Positions 51,130 through 60,676 of a stretch of 64,000 bases of DNA are shown piece by piece. The notes under the pieces are model-generated. The model searched no databases. It was not told the origin of the DNA and worked only from the letters and a program-made list of their open reading frames with translations. The stretch covers positions 124,001 through 188,000 of the forward strand of contig NZ_JOJL01000007.1 in the NCBI RefSeq assembly GCF_000721705.1. The letters run 5' to 3'. This DNA is from Actinoplanes subtropicus (GTDB taxonomy: Bacteria > Actinomycetota > Actinomycetes > Mycobacteriales > Micromonosporaceae). Numbering within the stretch: position 1 is the stretch's first letter; every line of letters starts with the position of its first letter. Made by a program: the position numbers and the translations under genes.

Positions 51130-51202
51130 CGCCGAGCAAGATACTCGCCCAGCAAGATACTCGCCCAGCAAGATACTCGGTCGGCGAGATACTTGCTCGG
51201 CG
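51130..51202. repeat. Hairpin with internal 16-bp tandem repeats
   Basis: AGCAAGATACTCGCCC is repeated three times from 51135. The whole block is bounded by nearly perfect inverted arms, CGCCGAGCAAGATACTCG (51130-51147) and CGAGATACTTGCTCGGCG (51185-51202), differing only at the AT/TA centre. It begins 11 bases after the hydrolase stop. Transcribed, it would fold into a long stem and could end the Pel-like operon. It is too short and spacer-free for CRISPR. Confidence 0.7.
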
Positions 51203-51214
51203 AGAGAAGGTAGT

Positions 51215-51375
51215 CGCGTGAACGGCGGCAGCGAGGGCAGGCTGACACCTGGGCCGGCCTGCCCGAGTTGCAGTCTCAGCCCGGATGGTGGCGGCACAGG
51301 GTCGGGACGGCAGCCAGGTCGCCTTGGTAGGCCGGGACTTGGCTGACCTCGTACGGTAGCGGGAATTTGATCTTA
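51215..51375 (-). repeat. 160-bp dispersed repeat, copy 2 (next to mutM stop)
   Basis: On the minus strand it starts at the mutM TAA (51373-51375) with GATCAAATTCCC, GCTACCGTACG and GGTCAGCCA. It runs to CTGCCGCCGTTCACG, matching 11631-11792 for its full length. The 26-base identical block lies at 51248-51273. The central hairpin seen in copy 1 is weakened by substitutions. The GGCTGACACCTGGG at 51240 recurs at 51398, inside the mutM 3' end. Confidence 0.75.
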
Positions 51376-52227
51376 GTTTTTCGGCAGACGAGGTCTTGGC
51401 TGACACCTGGGGCAGCTGAAGGAGGAGCGGTTCATGAATTGCTCGCGGCGGATGAGGGTGCCGCAGCGGTGGCAGGGCTGGCCCTCGCGGCCGTAGGCGT
51501 TGAGTGAGCGGTCGAAGTAGCCGCTCTCGCCGTTCACGTTGACGTAGAGCTCGTCGAAGCTGGTGCCGCCGGCCACGATCGCCTCGCCCAGGACGTCGCG
51601 GACGTGGGCCAGCAGGCGCCGGGCGGCGGGACGGGTGAGCTGGTCGGTCGGGCGGGCGCCGTGCAGCTGGGCCCGCCACAGCGCCTCGTCGGCGTAGATG
51701 TTGCCGACGCCGCTGATCAGGGTCTGGTCGAGCAGGGCGCGCTTGACCTCGGTGTGCTTGCCGCGCAGCCTTGCCACGAACAGCTCGTCGTCGAAGAGCG
51801 GGTCCATCGGGTCGCGGGCAATGTGGGCGATCTCGTCGGGCAGCTCGGCGCCGCCCTCGGAGACCGACAGGCCGCCGAACGTGCGCTGGTCGACGAAGCG
51901 CAGCTGCGGGCCGCCGTCGGTGAAGGTGAACCGGATCCGCAGGTGCTTTTCGTCCTCGGCCTCGGCCGGTTGCATCAGCAGCTGGCCGCTCATGCCCAGG
52001 TGCCCGATGATCGCGTCGCCGGAGTCCAGCGGCAGCCACAGGTACTTGCCGCGCCGGGAGGCGTCCAGGATCGTCCGGCCGGTCAGCATCGCGATGAAGT
52101 GCGCGTCGCCGGGCAGGTGCCGGCGGATCGAGCGCGGGTGGTGCACCTCGACGGTCGCGATGGTCCGGCCGGCCACCCACTTGGCCAGTCCCTGCCGGAC
52201 GGTCTCGACCTCGGGCAGTTCGGGCAC
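51373..52227 (-). CDS. mutM: Formamidopyrimidine-DNA glycosylase (Fpg/MutM)
   Basis: A bifunctional glycosylase/AP lyase removing 8-oxoguanine and formamidopyrimidines. The 284 residues start [13 protein letters not shown] after the initiator, giving the catalytic Pro2 and Glu3. [10 protein letters not shown], the helix-two-turn-helix [20 protein letters not shown] and the Lys of RGKYLWLPL are present. The zinc finger is CHRCGT...FSCPRC with four Cys, and the C-terminus ends 9 residues later. The GTG at 52225-52227 follows GGGAGA. In many actinobacteria mutM is directly followed by smc; here the Pel-like island lies between. Confidence 0.97.
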   Translation of the reverse strand: MPELPEVETVRQGLAKWVAGRTIATVEVHHPRSIRRHLPGDAHFIAMLTGRTILDASRRGKYLWLPLDSGDAIIGHLGMSGQLLMQPAEAEDEKHLRIRFTFTDGGPQLRFVDQRTFGGLSVSEGGAELPDEIAHIARDPMDPLFDDELFVARLRGKHTEVKRALLDQTLISGVGNIYADEALWRAQLHGARPTDQLTRPAARRLLAHVRDVLGEAIVAGGTSFDELYVNVNGESGYFDRSLNAYGREGQPCHRCGTLIRREQFMNRSSFSCPRCQPRPRLPKN

Positions 52228-52238
52228 TTCACGTCTCC

Positions 52239-53414
52239 CTACAGCGTATAAGGCCAGATGGCGACCAGGTAGGCGCCATACCAGAGGCCGAACGCCGCCC
52301 ACGCCACGATCGACAGCACCGCGACCCGGGGGCGGGCGCGCGCGGCCGCGACGGCGGCGGGCAGCAGCGTCAACAGTACGGGCAACAGCAGGCGCGGCTT
52401 CGAGTGGTAGAAGCCGGCCTGGCCGTACACCAGCACCATGGCCACCACCCCGTAAACCGCCAGCGGCAGCCACGGCTTCCCGGCCAGCGCCACCCCGGCC
52501 GCGGCCAGCGCGACCAGCAGGATCAGCGCCACGCTGACCGGCACCCAGCCGTCCCCGGTGCTCAGCGTCTGGCGCAGGAACGTCCAGGTGCTGCTTCCGA
52601 AGTCGAACGAGGTGCCCCAGCCGGCGGACTGGATACGGAACCAGGCGCTCGGGTCGCCGACCCGCAGGCCCACCCAGATCAGGAACAGCGGCACGCCGGC
52701 CAGCGCCACCGCGGCGGCCAGCAGCGGCTGCCAGGCCTTCGTCCGGGACTCGCGCACCGCCATGATCGCGGCGACCGCCAGGGCGAGCGCGGCCGCTGCG
52801 CCGGTCGGCCGGGTCAGCGCGCACCCCAGACCCAGCAGCCCGGCGGCCCACCACACCTTGCGGTGGGCGGCGGCCAGCATGCCGGCCACCAAAGCCAGGA
52901 AAAGCGCTTCGGAGTACGCCATGGACAGCACCACCGACACCGGCGCCGTGCAGCAGATCGCCACCAGCGCCCAGCCGGCCCGCTTGCTGTGCAGGGTGGT
53001 GCCGAGCAGATGCAGGGCGACCGCGGCGCCGATCGAGGCGAGCCAGGTGACCCCGATCGCGGCCGTCTGCGGGCTGATGCCGAGCGCCGCCACGCCCCGG
53101 ATCAGCATCGGGTAGAGCGGGAAGAAGGCGAGCTCGTTGCCCTCCATCTGATGGTTCGCGCCGTACGTGTAGCCGTGCGGGTACCCGTTAACGGCGACCC
53201 GCAGGAACCAGCCGCCGTCCCAGACCAGCAGGCGGCTGCGCAGGCTGTCCCCGTCGCCCGAGGCGTGCCCCAGCCAGGCCAGCATGAGCAGCTGGGCGAT
53301 CCGGGTCAGCGCGAAGATCCCGACCGCGGTGAGCACGCCGCGCCGGCAGCCGGCCTGCTCCCAGAGCGACGGCCGCCGGGTTGCCGTTTCCGCTTCCACC
53401 ACGGTCGCGCTCAC
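52239..53414 (-). CDS. PIG-V-like mannosyltransferase (GT-C membrane protein)
   Basis: A 391-residue polytopic protein with about ten helices. It resembles the PIG-V/GPI-mannosyltransferase family: [15 protein letters not shown] (the acidic WDxxW/xF loop after helix 1), [38 protein letters not shown] and [19 protein letters not shown]. In actinobacteria such proteins are suspected of adding mannose to lipids or cell-wall glycans from polyprenyl-phosphate-mannose; the acceptor here is unknown. The GTG overlaps the rnc stop (GTGA), and mutM follows after 11 nt. It is thus embedded in the rnc-mutM operon. Confidence 0.85.
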   Translation of the reverse strand: MSATVVEAETATRRPSLWEQAGCRRGVLTAVGIFALTRIAQLLMLAWLGHASGDGDSLRSRLLVWDGGWFLRVAVNGYPHGYTYGANHQMEGNELAFFPLYPMLIRGVAALGISPQTAAIGVTWLASIGAAVALHLLGTTLHSKRAGWALVAICCTAPVSVVLSMAYSEALFLALVAGMLAAAHRKVWWAAGLLGLGCALTRPTGAAAALALAVAAIMAVRESRTKAWQPLLAAAVALAGVPLFLIWVGLRVGDPSAWFRIQSAGWGTSFDFGSSTWTFLRQTLSTGDGWVPVSVALILLVALAAAGVALAGKPWLPLAVYGVVAMVLVYGQAGFYHSKPRLLLPVLLTLLPAAVAAARARPRVAVLSIVAWAAFGLWYGAYLVAIWPYTL

Positions 53415-54142
53415 AGATCGTCGGGCTTCTCGCTGCCGCGTTCGTTCAGCGTCCGCCACGCCGCCGCCGCGGCCCGCTGCTCGGCCTGCTTCTTGCTGCG
53501 CCCCTCGGAGCCGCCGTACCGCTCGCCGGCCACCACCACCCAGGCGGTGAAGGTTTTGGCGTGGTCCGGGCCGGAGTCCTCGATCACGTAGTCCGGGACG
53601 CCCAGCCCCAGCGCCGCGGTCAGCTCCTGGAGGCTGGTCTTCCAGTCCAGCGCCGCGCCGCGCCCGGCCGACTCGGCCATCAGCGGGTCGAACAGCCGGT
53701 GGATCACCTCGCCCGCCACGTCCAGGCCGTGCTCCAGGTAGATCGCGCCGAGCAGCGCCTCCAGCGTGTCGGCCAGGATGCTCGCCTTGTCCCGCCCGCC
53801 GGTGGTCTCCTCGCCCTTGCCCAGCAGCAGGTGCGGGCCCAGGCCGGACGGGCCGAGGCCGCGGGCGACGTCCGCGAGCGCGTGCATGTTGACCACGCTG
53901 GCCCGCAGCTTGGCCAGCTGGCCCTCGGGCAGGTCGGGGTGGTTGTGGTAGAGCGCCGAGGTGATCACGACGCCGAGCACCGAGTCGCCGAGGAACTCCA
54001 GGCGCTCGTTGGTGGGCAGGCCGCCGTTCTCGTACGCGTACGACCGGTGGGTGAGGGCCCGCTCGAGCAGGGGTGGCTCGAACGGGACTCCGAACGCCTC
54101 CTCGAGCGGGGCGGTCGACGGCCGGCGACGCTTGTCACTCAT
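53411..54142 (-). CDS. rnc: Ribonuclease III
   Basis: Cleaves double-stranded RNA in rRNA processing and mRNA turnover. The 243 residues hold the RNase III domain with [12 protein letters not shown], the signature [17 protein letters not shown] and [15 protein letters not shown] (catalytic Glu and Asp). The dsRNA-binding domain follows: [29 protein letters not shown] and [19 protein letters not shown]. The ATG (54140-54142) lies 8 bases inside the plsX end. It is part of the plsX-rnc-mannosyltransferase-mutM run. Confidence 0.97.
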   Translation of the reverse strand: MSDKRRRPSTAPLEEAFGVPFEPPLLERALTHRSYAYENGGLPTNERLEFLGDSVLGVVITSALYHNHPDLPEGQLAKLRASVVNMHALADVARGLGPSGLGPHLLLGKGEETTGGRDKASILADTLEALLGAIYLEHGLDVAGEVIHRLFDPLMAESAGRGAALDWKTSLQELTAALGLGVPDYVIEDSGPDHAKTFTAWVVVAGERYGGSEGRSKKQAEQRAAAAAWRTLNERGSEKPDDL

Positions 54143-55151
54143 GGGACACCTCGTTGTGCGGGCTCTGCTGATCTTCAAAGACGTGTTCGGCCATCGCCGC
54201 GACGGCGGCGCGGCGGTGCGTCCGGGCGGCGAAGGCGATGCCGGCGGCCAGGTCCGCGCCGGAGGCGGCCCCGTGGCAGACGACGACGGTGCCGTTGACA
54301 CCGAGCAGCAGGGCGGCGCGCGGTGGCACGCCCGCCGACCCGCCGGGCGGCCCGAGCCGGGCGTACGCCGTCTCCAGACCCTTGAGCAGGACGTTTCCGG
54401 TGAAGCCGTCGGTCACCACGACGTCGGCCACGGCGCCCATGACGACGTCATGGCCCTCGACCAGCCCGACAAAACGGCCGCCGGCCGGCAGGTCCAGGGC
54501 GGCGAGCAGCTCGGGCGCGGCGCGGCGCAGCCGGTCGCCCTTGCCGCGCTCGGTGCCGATGGTGAGCAGGCCCACCCGGGGCTCGGCGACCTCGTGCACG
54601 ATCGCGGCGTACGCGGCGCCGAGCCGGGCGTGCGTGGCGAGGGTCGCGGCGTCCGGGTCGACCGCGGAGCCGACGTCGAGCAGCACGAGCCGGCCGGCGG
54701 CGGTGGGCAGCACGGCGGCGAGCGGCGGGCGGCGCACCCCCGGCCAGCGGCCGAGCGCGCGGGTGGCGGAGACGACGATGGCCGCGGTGTTGCCGGCGGA
54801 GAGCACCGCGTCGGCGAGGCCGTCGGCGACCGCGCGCAGGGCGGCCCGGGTGGCGTCGTCGGGATGCAGCTCGACGGCCGGCATGGGCAGCATGCCCACG
54901 CGGTCGCGCTCGGCCGGTGCGACGGCAGCGAGAACCGCGCCGGCCGCCTCATGCGTGCCGACGAGAAGGAGGTGAAGGGACGGGTCGTCCTGGAAGGCGC
55001 GCAGAGCGCCGTCAACCACGACGGCGGGAGCGTTGTCCCCGCCGAGGAGGTCGACGGCGATCCGCGCGGTCACCGGCTCCGCGGAGGGAGCCGGCACACC
55101 GGTGGTCCGCCGTTGCCCAGGAACGACCCGCCCGGAGATCGGGCGCGTCAC
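54135..55151 (-). CDS. plsX: Phosphate acyltransferase PlsX
   Basis: Makes acyl-phosphate from acyl-ACP for phospholipid synthesis. The 338 residues include [20 protein letters not shown] at the N-terminus, [20 protein letters not shown], the central [32 protein letters not shown] with [12 protein letters not shown] and [17 protein letters not shown]. The first 26 residues are not family-like, so a start at the GTG near 55073 ([10 protein letters not shown]) is possible; 55151 is kept because it lies just 10 nt after the rpmF stop. The rpmF-plsX-rnc linkage is widely conserved. Confidence 0.93.
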   Translation of the reverse strand: MTRPISGRVVPGQRRTTGVPAPSAEPVTARIAVDLLGGDNAPAVVVDGALRAFQDDPSLHLLLVGTHEAAGAVLAAVAPAERDRVGMLPMPAVELHPDDATRAALRAVADGLADAVLSAGNTAAIVVSATRALGRWPGVRRPPLAAVLPTAAGRLVLLDVGSAVDPDAATLATHARLGAAYAAIVHEVAEPRVGLLTIGTERGKGDRLRRAAPELLAALDLPAGGRFVGLVEGHDVVMGAVADVVVTDGFTGNVLLKGLETAYARLGPPGGSAGVPPRAALLLGVNGTVVVCHGAASGADLAAGIAFAARTHRRAAVAAMAEHVFEDQQSPHNEVSHE

Positions 55152-55161
55152 TCCGCGAGGC

Positions 55162-55335
55162 TCAGACCTCGAGGACCTGACGACCGTTGTAGGTCCCGCA
55201 GACCGAGCAGGCCGTGTGCGGCAGCTTCGGCGACTTGCACTGCGGGCAGGCCTGGGTCGCGACCGCGGTCGCCTTCCAGTTCGCCCGGCGGGACCGGGTG
55301 TTGCTGCGCGACATCTTGCGCTTGGGGACGGCCAC
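55162..55335 (-). CDS. rpmF: 50S ribosomal protein L32 (bL32), zinc-binding form
   Basis: A 57-residue ribosomal protein. It starts MAVPKRKMSRSNTRSRRANW with a GTG at 55333-55335. The four cysteines CPQC and CSVC (30, 33, 43, 46) form the zinc ribbon, so this is the C+ version that depends on zinc. It ends YNGRQVLEV. AGGAG of the preceding DUF177 stop region serves as Shine-Dalgarno. Confidence 0.97.
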   Translation of the reverse strand: MAVPKRKMSRSNTRSRRANWKATAVATQACPQCKSPKLPHTACSVCGTYNGRQVLEV

Positions 55336-55340
55336 GGTAG

Positions 55341-55907
55341 TTACTCCTCAGTCTCTTTCAGGTTCCGCAAAGCGGCCCAGCGGGGATCGGCAGCCTCGTG
55401 GCTGTGATCGGCCGGGAGGTCGTCGAAATGCACCCCGCACTCGGGGCACAAGCCTGGGCAGTCCGGCCGGCAGAGCGGGTTGGTCGGCAAGGTCAGCACG
55501 ATCGCGTCCCGTACCGCCGGCTCCAGGTCGATCAGGTCGCCCTGCATCCGGCCCACCTCGTCCTCGTCGGTCGTCTCCTCGGTGGTGCTGTCCTCGTAGG
55601 CGAACAGCTCCGCGATGGCGACGTCGAAGGACTCGCTGATCTCGTTCAGGCAGCGGCCGCACTCGCCGGTGAGCGAGCCACGGACCCGGCCCGAGACGTA
55701 CACACCCTCGGAGACGGAGGTGAGCTCGAGATCAAGCTCAAGATCCGACCCTTCCGGTACGCCGATCAGCTCCAGGCCGAGATCCGCCGGCGCCGGGGCC
55801 ACCCGTTTCAGGGCACGCGTCGCACCAGGCTGCCGCGGAAGCTTGGTCGTGTCGACGACCAGCGGGAGCCTGGGGTCCAGGTGGTTCTGCACAGGTGACT
55901 TGGGCAT
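55341..55907 (-). CDS. DUF177 (YceD) family protein
   Basis: A 188-residue protein. The DUF177 core shows ELIGVPEGSDLELDLELTSV, GVYVSGRVRGSLTGECGRCL, DLIDLEPAVRDAIVLTLPTN and the metal-binding CRPDCPGLCPECG, followed by a basic/acidic end (ADPRWAALRNLKE). YceD is linked to 23S rRNA accumulation and lies next to rpmF throughout bacteria; the gene ends 5 nt before rpmF here. The ATG at 55905-55907 is chosen by family start. The Cys-rich motif probably binds zinc. Confidence 0.92.
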   Translation of the reverse strand: MPKSPVQNHLDPRLPLVVDTTKLPRQPGATRALKRVAPAPADLGLELIGVPEGSDLELDLELTSVSEGVYVSGRVRGSLTGECGRCLNEISESFDVAIAELFAYEDSTTEETTDEDEVGRMQGDLIDLEPAVRDAIVLTLPTNPLCRPDCPGLCPECGVHFDDLPADHSHEAADPRWAALRNLKETEE

Positions 55908-55985
55908 CGTGAACTCTCAGCCATGGGTAGGCCGACGTAAAAGGCTACCTGAGCAGGAGCCGCAGCGTCGAATCGGGCCGGGCCG

Positions 55986-56483
55986 CTAGAACGGCAGGGG
56001 CCGCTCGGTGTCTTCGCCCTGGAATGTCCCGATCTCCCGGAGGGCGTGCATCTTGTCCCGGCCGCGCTCGATCGAGGCGAGCGCCCGGGTTAGGAACTGC
56101 TCGAAGTTGGCCAGCGCGGTGTCGACGTAGTCGTCGACCTCCTCGCGCAGCCGCTGGGCCTCGGTGCGGGCCTCGGCGATGATCCGGGCGCCCTCGTGCT
56201 CGGCGGAGACGGTGATCTCGTTGACCGAGACCAGCCGGGCGTGTTCGGCCTCACCCTCGCTGATGATCCGGTCGGCCTCCCGGCGGCCGGCCTCGATGAT
56301 GCGGTCCCGCTCGTCGAGCACGGCGGCGGCCTTGCGGATCTCCGAGGGCAGCCCGGAGCGCAGCGCGTCGAGCAGCTCGATCATCTCGCCCCGGTCGTAC
56401 ATGAAATTCGTCCGCGACATCGGGACGGAGCGCGCGTCCTGGACGCGTTCGATGATCTCGTCGATGTTGTCGAGCGGATCCAC
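55986..56483 (-). CDS. SepIVA/DivIVA-like coiled-coil cell-division protein
   Basis: A protein of about 165 residues, mostly helical. It resembles mycobacterial SepIVA (DivIVA family): a start around DPLDNIDEIIERVQDARSVP, then EMIELLDALRSGLPSEIRKA, a long heptad segment (RDRIIEAGRREADRIISEGE) and HEGARIIAEARTEAQRLREE. SepIVA is a membrane-proximal division factor needed for septum and intracellular membrane domain organisation; that role is family knowledge, not shown here. The GTG at 56481-56483 has AGGAGTGA upstream and is preferred over the GTG at 56510. Confidence 0.8.
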   Translation of the reverse strand: MDPLDNIDEIIERVQDARSVPMSRTNFMYDRGEMIELLDALRSGLPSEIRKAAAVLDERDRIIEAGRREADRIISEGEAEHARLVSVNEITVSAEHEGARIIAEARTEAQRLREEVDDYVDTALANFEQFLTRALASIERGRDKMHALREIGTFQGEDTERPLPF

Positions 56484-56575
56484 CGGTGATTCACTCCTGT
56501 CATAGCGCACCCACAGAGCGTGGTCCGATCACGTTACTGCGTCCGTCGCGGTCCGGTTTCCGGCGCGCCGAGGGG

Positions 56576-57051
<476 letters not shown>

Positions 57052-57055
<4 letters not shown>

Positions 57056-57615
57056 GATCGGCGACCGTACCAAAGAGTAGTCTCCCCGTACCGTCGACTG
57101 CGGTCGGCAGTGATGCCATCCACCCAGCTCAGCGGATCACCCCGGCTCGAGCGCTCGATCGCGAGCACGGCGTCCGGCGCGAGCCAGTCCCCGGCCAGCA
57201 GCGCTTCCTGCAGCTGGAGGATCTCGTCGTCGCCGACCGCGTAGGGCGGATCGGCGAACACCACGTCGTACGGGCCGCCATCGGCCGCTCCGGCGAGCAC
57301 CTGCGAGACCTTGCCGGTGATCAGCCGGGCGGCCGCGCCGACCTTGAGCGCCACGATGTTGTCGCGGATGGCCCGCGCCGCGCGAGCGTCCGATTCGACC
57401 AGAAGGGCATGCTTCGCGCCGCGGGACAGCGCCTCCAGACCAACCGCCCCGGATCCGGCATAAAGGTCGGCGAACCGCGCTCCCGACAGGTCGGTCATCG
57501 TGTCTAGGGCACTGAAGAGCGCCTCACGAACACGGTCCGAAGTGGGCCGAGTAGCGACGCCGACCGGGGCGGACAGCCGCCGGCCGCCGTGGGCGCCCGC
57601 AATGATCCTGGTCAT
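57052..57615 (-). CDS. rsmD: 16S rRNA (guanine-N2-)methyltransferase RsmD
   Basis: Methylates G966 of 16S rRNA (E. coli numbering). The 187 residues start MTRIIAGAHGGRRLSAPVGV, then TRPTSDRVREALFSALDT. The SAM site is ARFADLYAGSGAVGLEALSR and the catalytic DPPY is in YDVVFADPPYAVGDDE. The ATG at 57613-57615 is the family start; a longer reading adds an unsupported leader. It is coupled to coaD by a 4-base overlap, the usual pairing. Confidence 0.96.
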
Positions 57616-57831
57616 GCCGCCGCACCGGGGTTGTCGAGGAACACGTGTAGAAGCTACTTCACCACTTACCGACCGCAATCGGAGAGTGAACAATTCCCCT
57701 GTGGCCGGACACGCTCGGCAGCCGCCCGATGCCCCTCGGTTCATGGAAGATCACGGATGGATAACAACAGTTTTAAGAGCCTCTGAGGCATTTCCCAGTT
57801 ACTCCTTAGTCGCTAGGGTCATCCTCCGTTG

Positions 57832-57878
57832 CACGTAGATACGTCTACGTGTCGACGACGTGGGGAGGCGTCGTCGAC
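57832..57878. promoter_or_regulatory. Two adjacent perfect inverted repeats upstream of the surface-protein gene
   Basis: The first is CACGTAGA-TACG-TCTACGTG (57832-57851). The second is GTCGACGACG (57851-57860) with CGTCGTCGAC (57869-57878) around an 8-base spacer. They share base 57851. They lie 74-120 bases upstream of the GTG of the LPXTG protein in the 336-bp gap after rsmD. Either DNA operators or two hairpins in the 5' leader are possible; perfect symmetry of both is unlikely by chance. The rest of the gap (57616-57831, 57879-57951) shows nothing else convincing. Confidence 0.6.
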
Positions 57879-57951
57879 GGCCTCGCCCCCATTTCTTGGC
57901 GTCGGCCCGCCGCTTCCTCGCCGGACCCCTGACCCCAACACAGGAGTAGGC

Positions 57952-58911
57952 GTGAACCTGCTTAAGACCAAGTTCCGGCGTACGACCGCCGTCGTCACCG
58001 GCACCCTGCTCGGCCTCGCCGGAGTGGCCGCCTTCGCGGCCCCGGCCAGCGCGCACAGCCCCCTCGTCGCGGGCAGCTCCGACTGCGTCAAGTCCGACGG
58101 CAGCTGGACCGTTTCCTGGAAGATCGGCAACGACTTCGGGGCCGACGCGAAAGCCAGCGACATTTCGGCCAAGGACAGCAGCGGCAAGGCCGTGACGGTG
58201 AACATCACCGATCCGGCCCACGCCATTCCCCCCTACACCCAGCCCAGCTCGGATCAGGCGCTCGCGGCCAGCACCAAGATCACCAACTCCAGCGCCACAT
58301 CGGTGACCCTCAAGACCATCCTGCTGTGGTCGGACGGCTACACCAACAATGGTGACAACTGGCACGCGCCGGTGTACACGACGGTGCACAAGCCGGAGCA
58401 GAAGTGCGACAGCACGCCGAGCACGCCGCCGTCGTCGCCGGCCTCTCCGTCGTCGCCGACCCCGACCCCGTCGGAGACGCCGACCCTGCCGGTTCCGACC
58501 GACGCGCCGAACATCTTCACGCCGATCCTCGAAGAGGACTGCACCACGATGACCATCGGCGCGGACAACCCCGCCAACGGCATCACGTGGAAGTTCGACC
58601 TGAAGACCTCGAAGGGCGAGGAGCGCAGCTTCACGCTCAAGCCCGGTGAGAAGCACACCGAGAAGTTCAGCGCGACCGCCGGCTTCTCGATCAAGGTCAC
58701 GATCTCGGTGACCGTGAACGGCAAGACCATCTCGGACTACGACACCGTCAAGTACGAGGGCCCCGGCAACTGCACCGGCGGCAAGGGTGGCGGCCTGCCC
58801 GTGACCGGCACGCCGACCGCCGCCATCGCCGGCGGCGCGGTGGCCGTCCTGGCCCTGGGCGCGGTCCTGTTCTTCCTGGCCCGTCGCCGCAAGGTGAAGT
58901 TCACCGCCTGA
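57952..58911 (+). CDS. Secreted LPXTG-anchored surface protein
   Basis: A 319-residue protein exported by Sec and probably attached by sortase. The signal peptide (1-34, TAVVTGTLLGLAGVAAFAAP then ASA) has the basic FRRTT start. Two beta-rich parts (about 35-140 and 185-275) flank a Pro/Thr/Ser linker (STPSTPPSSPASPSSPTPTP). The C-terminus has LPVTG (near 282), a hydrophobic helix and LARRRKVKFTA. A paired Cys is seen in each globular part. The GTG at 57952 follows GGAG. Typical of actinomycete cell-wall anchored proteins of unknown role; an intrinsic terminator follows. Confidence 0.88.
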   Translation: MNLLKTKFRRTTAVVTGTLLGLAGVAAFAAPASAHSPLVAGSSDCVKSDGSWTVSWKIGNDFGADAKASDISAKDSSGKAVTVNITDPAHAIPPYTQPSSDQALAASTKITNSSATSVTLKTILLWSDGYTNNGDNWHAPVYTTVHKPEQKCDSTPSTPPSSPASPSSPTPTPSETPTLPVPTDAPNIFTPILEEDCTTMTIGADNPANGITWKFDLKTSKGEERSFTLKPGEKHTEKFSATAGFSIKVTISVTVNGKTISDYDTVKYEGPGNCTGGKGGGLPVTGTPTAAIAGGAVAVLALGAVLFFLARRRKVKFTA

Positions 58912-58929
58912 TCACCGCAACAACCCTGA

Positions 58930-58958
58930 GGGGCGCGCCGACCTGGTCGGCGCGCCCC
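58930..58958 (+). terminator. Intrinsic terminator after the LPXTG gene
   Basis: GGGGCGCGCCGACC (58930-58943) pairs with GGTCGGCGCGCCCC (58945-58958), followed by TTCTTGT. It starts 18 bases after the stop. The same 12-base arm (GGGGCGCGCCGA) is found in the terminator at 60637-60668. Confidence 0.85.
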
Positions 58959-59048
58959 TTCTTGTGTCGGCACCCGAGCCGAACACTTTTCCCGGCTTCG
59001 GCGAATCATCGGTGTGACGCACCTTGAGATACGACGGAGACGGGTCTG

Positions 59049-59642
59049 GTGGTGACGGTGACGCAGCCCGGGGCGACGTGGGTGGACACCGATGCCGACC
59101 TGATCGAACAGGCCAAACGGCGACCGGAGATCTTCACGGCGATCTTCGATCGGCACTATCGGAATATCTACGCGTACGTGGCGCGGCGGCTGGGCCCGGA
59201 TCTCGCCGAGGACGTGGCCTCCGAGACGTTCCTGGCCGCCTTCGACCGGCGGCACAGCTTCGACGCCGCTCGCGGCGAGGCACGGCCCTGGCTGTACGGG
59301 ATCGCCTCGAACCTGGTCGCCCGGCACGTGCGTGCCGAGTCGCGACGCTACAAGGCGCTGGCGCGGGCCGGCCGGCAGGACACCGGCGAGGTCGACGGCC
59401 ACGCCGACGCGGTCGCGGTCCGGCTCGACGCGGCAGCCGTACGCGGGCGCCTCGCCGACGCGTTGCGGCGGTTGCCCGAGCCGGTCCGTGCCGTGCTGCT
59501 GCTGGTGGCATGGGCCGGGCTCAACCAGCAGGAGGCCGCCGAGGCGCTCGGCATACCGGCCGGCACCGCCAGGTCCCGGCTGCACCGGGCACGACAGGAG
59601 ATGCGACGGGCGCTGGGCGCCGAGACCGAGGTGGACGAGTGA
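59049..59642 (+). CDS. ECF-type RNA polymerase sigma factor
   Basis: A 197-residue SigE-like factor. Region 2 has FTAIFDRHYRNIYAYVARRL, DLAEDVASETFLAAFDRRHS and EARPWLYGIASNLVARHVRA. Region 4 has RLADALRRLPEPVRAVLLLV, LNQQEAAEALGIPAGTARSR and LHRARQEMRRAL. The GTG at 59049 is chosen as the family start; GTG 59052 is an alternative. It overlaps the next gene (TGATG), whose product is a membrane protein of the type often paired with ECF factors in actinomycetes. No anti-sigma zinc motif is visible there, so control of activity is unclear. Confidence 0.92.
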   Translation: MVTVTQPGATWVDTDADLIEQAKRRPEIFTAIFDRHYRNIYAYVARRLGPDLAEDVASETFLAAFDRRHSFDAARGEARPWLYGIASNLVARHVRAESRRYKALARAGRQDTGEVDGHADAVAVRLDAAAVRGRLADALRRLPEPVRAVLLLVAWAGLNQQEAAEALGIPAGTARSRLHRARQEMRRALGAETEVDE

Positions 59643-60616
59643 TGGACGAGATCAGCATTCTGCGCGAGGCCTTCGACCCCGACGTGGCGCCGCCGATGGC
59701 CGCGCAGCAGCGGGCCCGGGCCGCGCTGCAAACCCGGATCACCGCGCCGCGCGCGGACGGGCGCCGCCTGCGCGTTCCCTTCGTGGTCGGCGTCGCCACG
59801 GCCGCCGCCGTTGCGACCGCCGTGGTGGTGGTCAACCTCGACGACCCGGCGGCCACCCGGCCGGCCGTGCAGCAGGGGAAGGTTCCGGCGGCGGTGCCGT
59901 ACCTCCGCCCGGTCAGCGCCGCCCAGTACCTGGAGAACGCGGCGTGGACGGCCGAGCGGCGAGGCTGGGTGAACCCCCGGCCCGACCAGTTCATGTACGT
60001 CGAGACGCGGGAGATGCGCAACCCGCCGGCGTACGAGCGGAAGACACCCAACGGCGCCCTCCTGCCGGGCCAGGCGAAGTACCGCACGGTGCAGGTGTGG
60101 AACCGCATCGACGGCCAGGTCCAGGCGTCGATGAACAACGGGAGGCTCGAGGTGCACCGGCAGGGCGAGAACGGCGGAAGCTGGGCGTTCGTCCCGTGGT
60201 CGCAGATCGTCAAGCTGACCACTCCCGCGAAGGTGGCGTACTACCTCGACCACCCCGAGGGCGGCGTCATGGCGCAACCCGAGTCGCTGGCCGGGCAGTA
60301 CGTGCTGCCACCCGACGTGCGGGCGGCCATCTACCGCTACCTCGCCGAGCAGCCGGGCATGACGATCAACCCGGACGCGGTCACCATCGACGGTCGCCCC
60401 GCGATCGGCCTGGGCCGGGTTCTCGAGGGCTACCTGTCGCAGGAACTGCTCTTCGACAAGCAGACCTACGCCCTGATCGGCGAACGCATGATCGCCGTGG
60501 CCGACCACGTCAACCGCGCCGACGACGGCACCTCGTACACGCACAAGGGCGACCTGTTCCGGCAGGTGATCTACGGCAAGATGACCATCGTCGACAAGCC
60601 CGGCGAAACGAACTGA
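59642..60616 (+). CDS. Membrane protein paired with ECF sigma (CU044_5270-like)
   Basis: A 324-residue protein with one transmembrane helix near residues 40-60 (PFVVGVATAAAVATAVVVVN), a short cytoplasmic N-terminus (MDEISILREAFDPDVAPP) and a large extracytoplasmic part. The pattern (short start, MAAQQRARAALQTRI, helix, then a domain with YLENAAWTAERRG and QFMYVETREMRN) is that of the CU044_5270-type proteins encoded after ECF sigma genes. They may act as anti-sigma or sensing partners. The ATG overlaps the sigma stop. A terminator follows 20 bases after the stop. Confidence 0.8.
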   Translation: MDEISILREAFDPDVAPPMAAQQRARAALQTRITAPRADGRRLRVPFVVGVATAAAVATAVVVVNLDDPAATRPAVQQGKVPAAVPYLRPVSAAQYLENAAWTAERRGWVNPRPDQFMYVETREMRNPPAYERKTPNGALLPGQAKYRTVQVWNRIDGQVQASMNNGRLEVHRQGENGGSWAFVPWSQIVKLTTPAKVAYYLDHPEGGVMAQPESLAGQYVLPPDVRAAIYRYLAEQPGMTINPDAVTIDGRPAIGLGRVLEGYLSQELLFDKQTYALIGERMIAVADHVNRADDGTSYTHKGDLFRQVIYGKMTIVDKPGETN

Positions 60617-60636
60617 TACCCCCAGTTCGGGCCAGC

Positions 60637-60668
60637 GGGGCGCGCCGATCTTCCGGTCGGCGCGCCCC
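60637..60668 (+). terminator. Intrinsic terminator after the sigma operon
   Basis: GGGGCGCGCCGA (60637-60648) pairs with TCGGCGCGCCCC (60657-60668), 8-base loop. It is between convergent genes (60616 stop, plus; 60710 stop, minus) and may serve both. The stem is the same as in the terminator at 58930. Confidence 0.8.
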
Positions 60669-60676
60669 TGTCACTT

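Noticed and set aside
51130..51202. Possible CRISPR array
   Set aside because: The 16-bp units are directly adjacent without spacers, number only three, and no cas genes are near.
57829..57951. Upstream in-frame extension of the LPXTG protein
   Set aside because: The signal peptide and Shine-Dalgarno place the start at 57952. The extension would translate the two palindromes.
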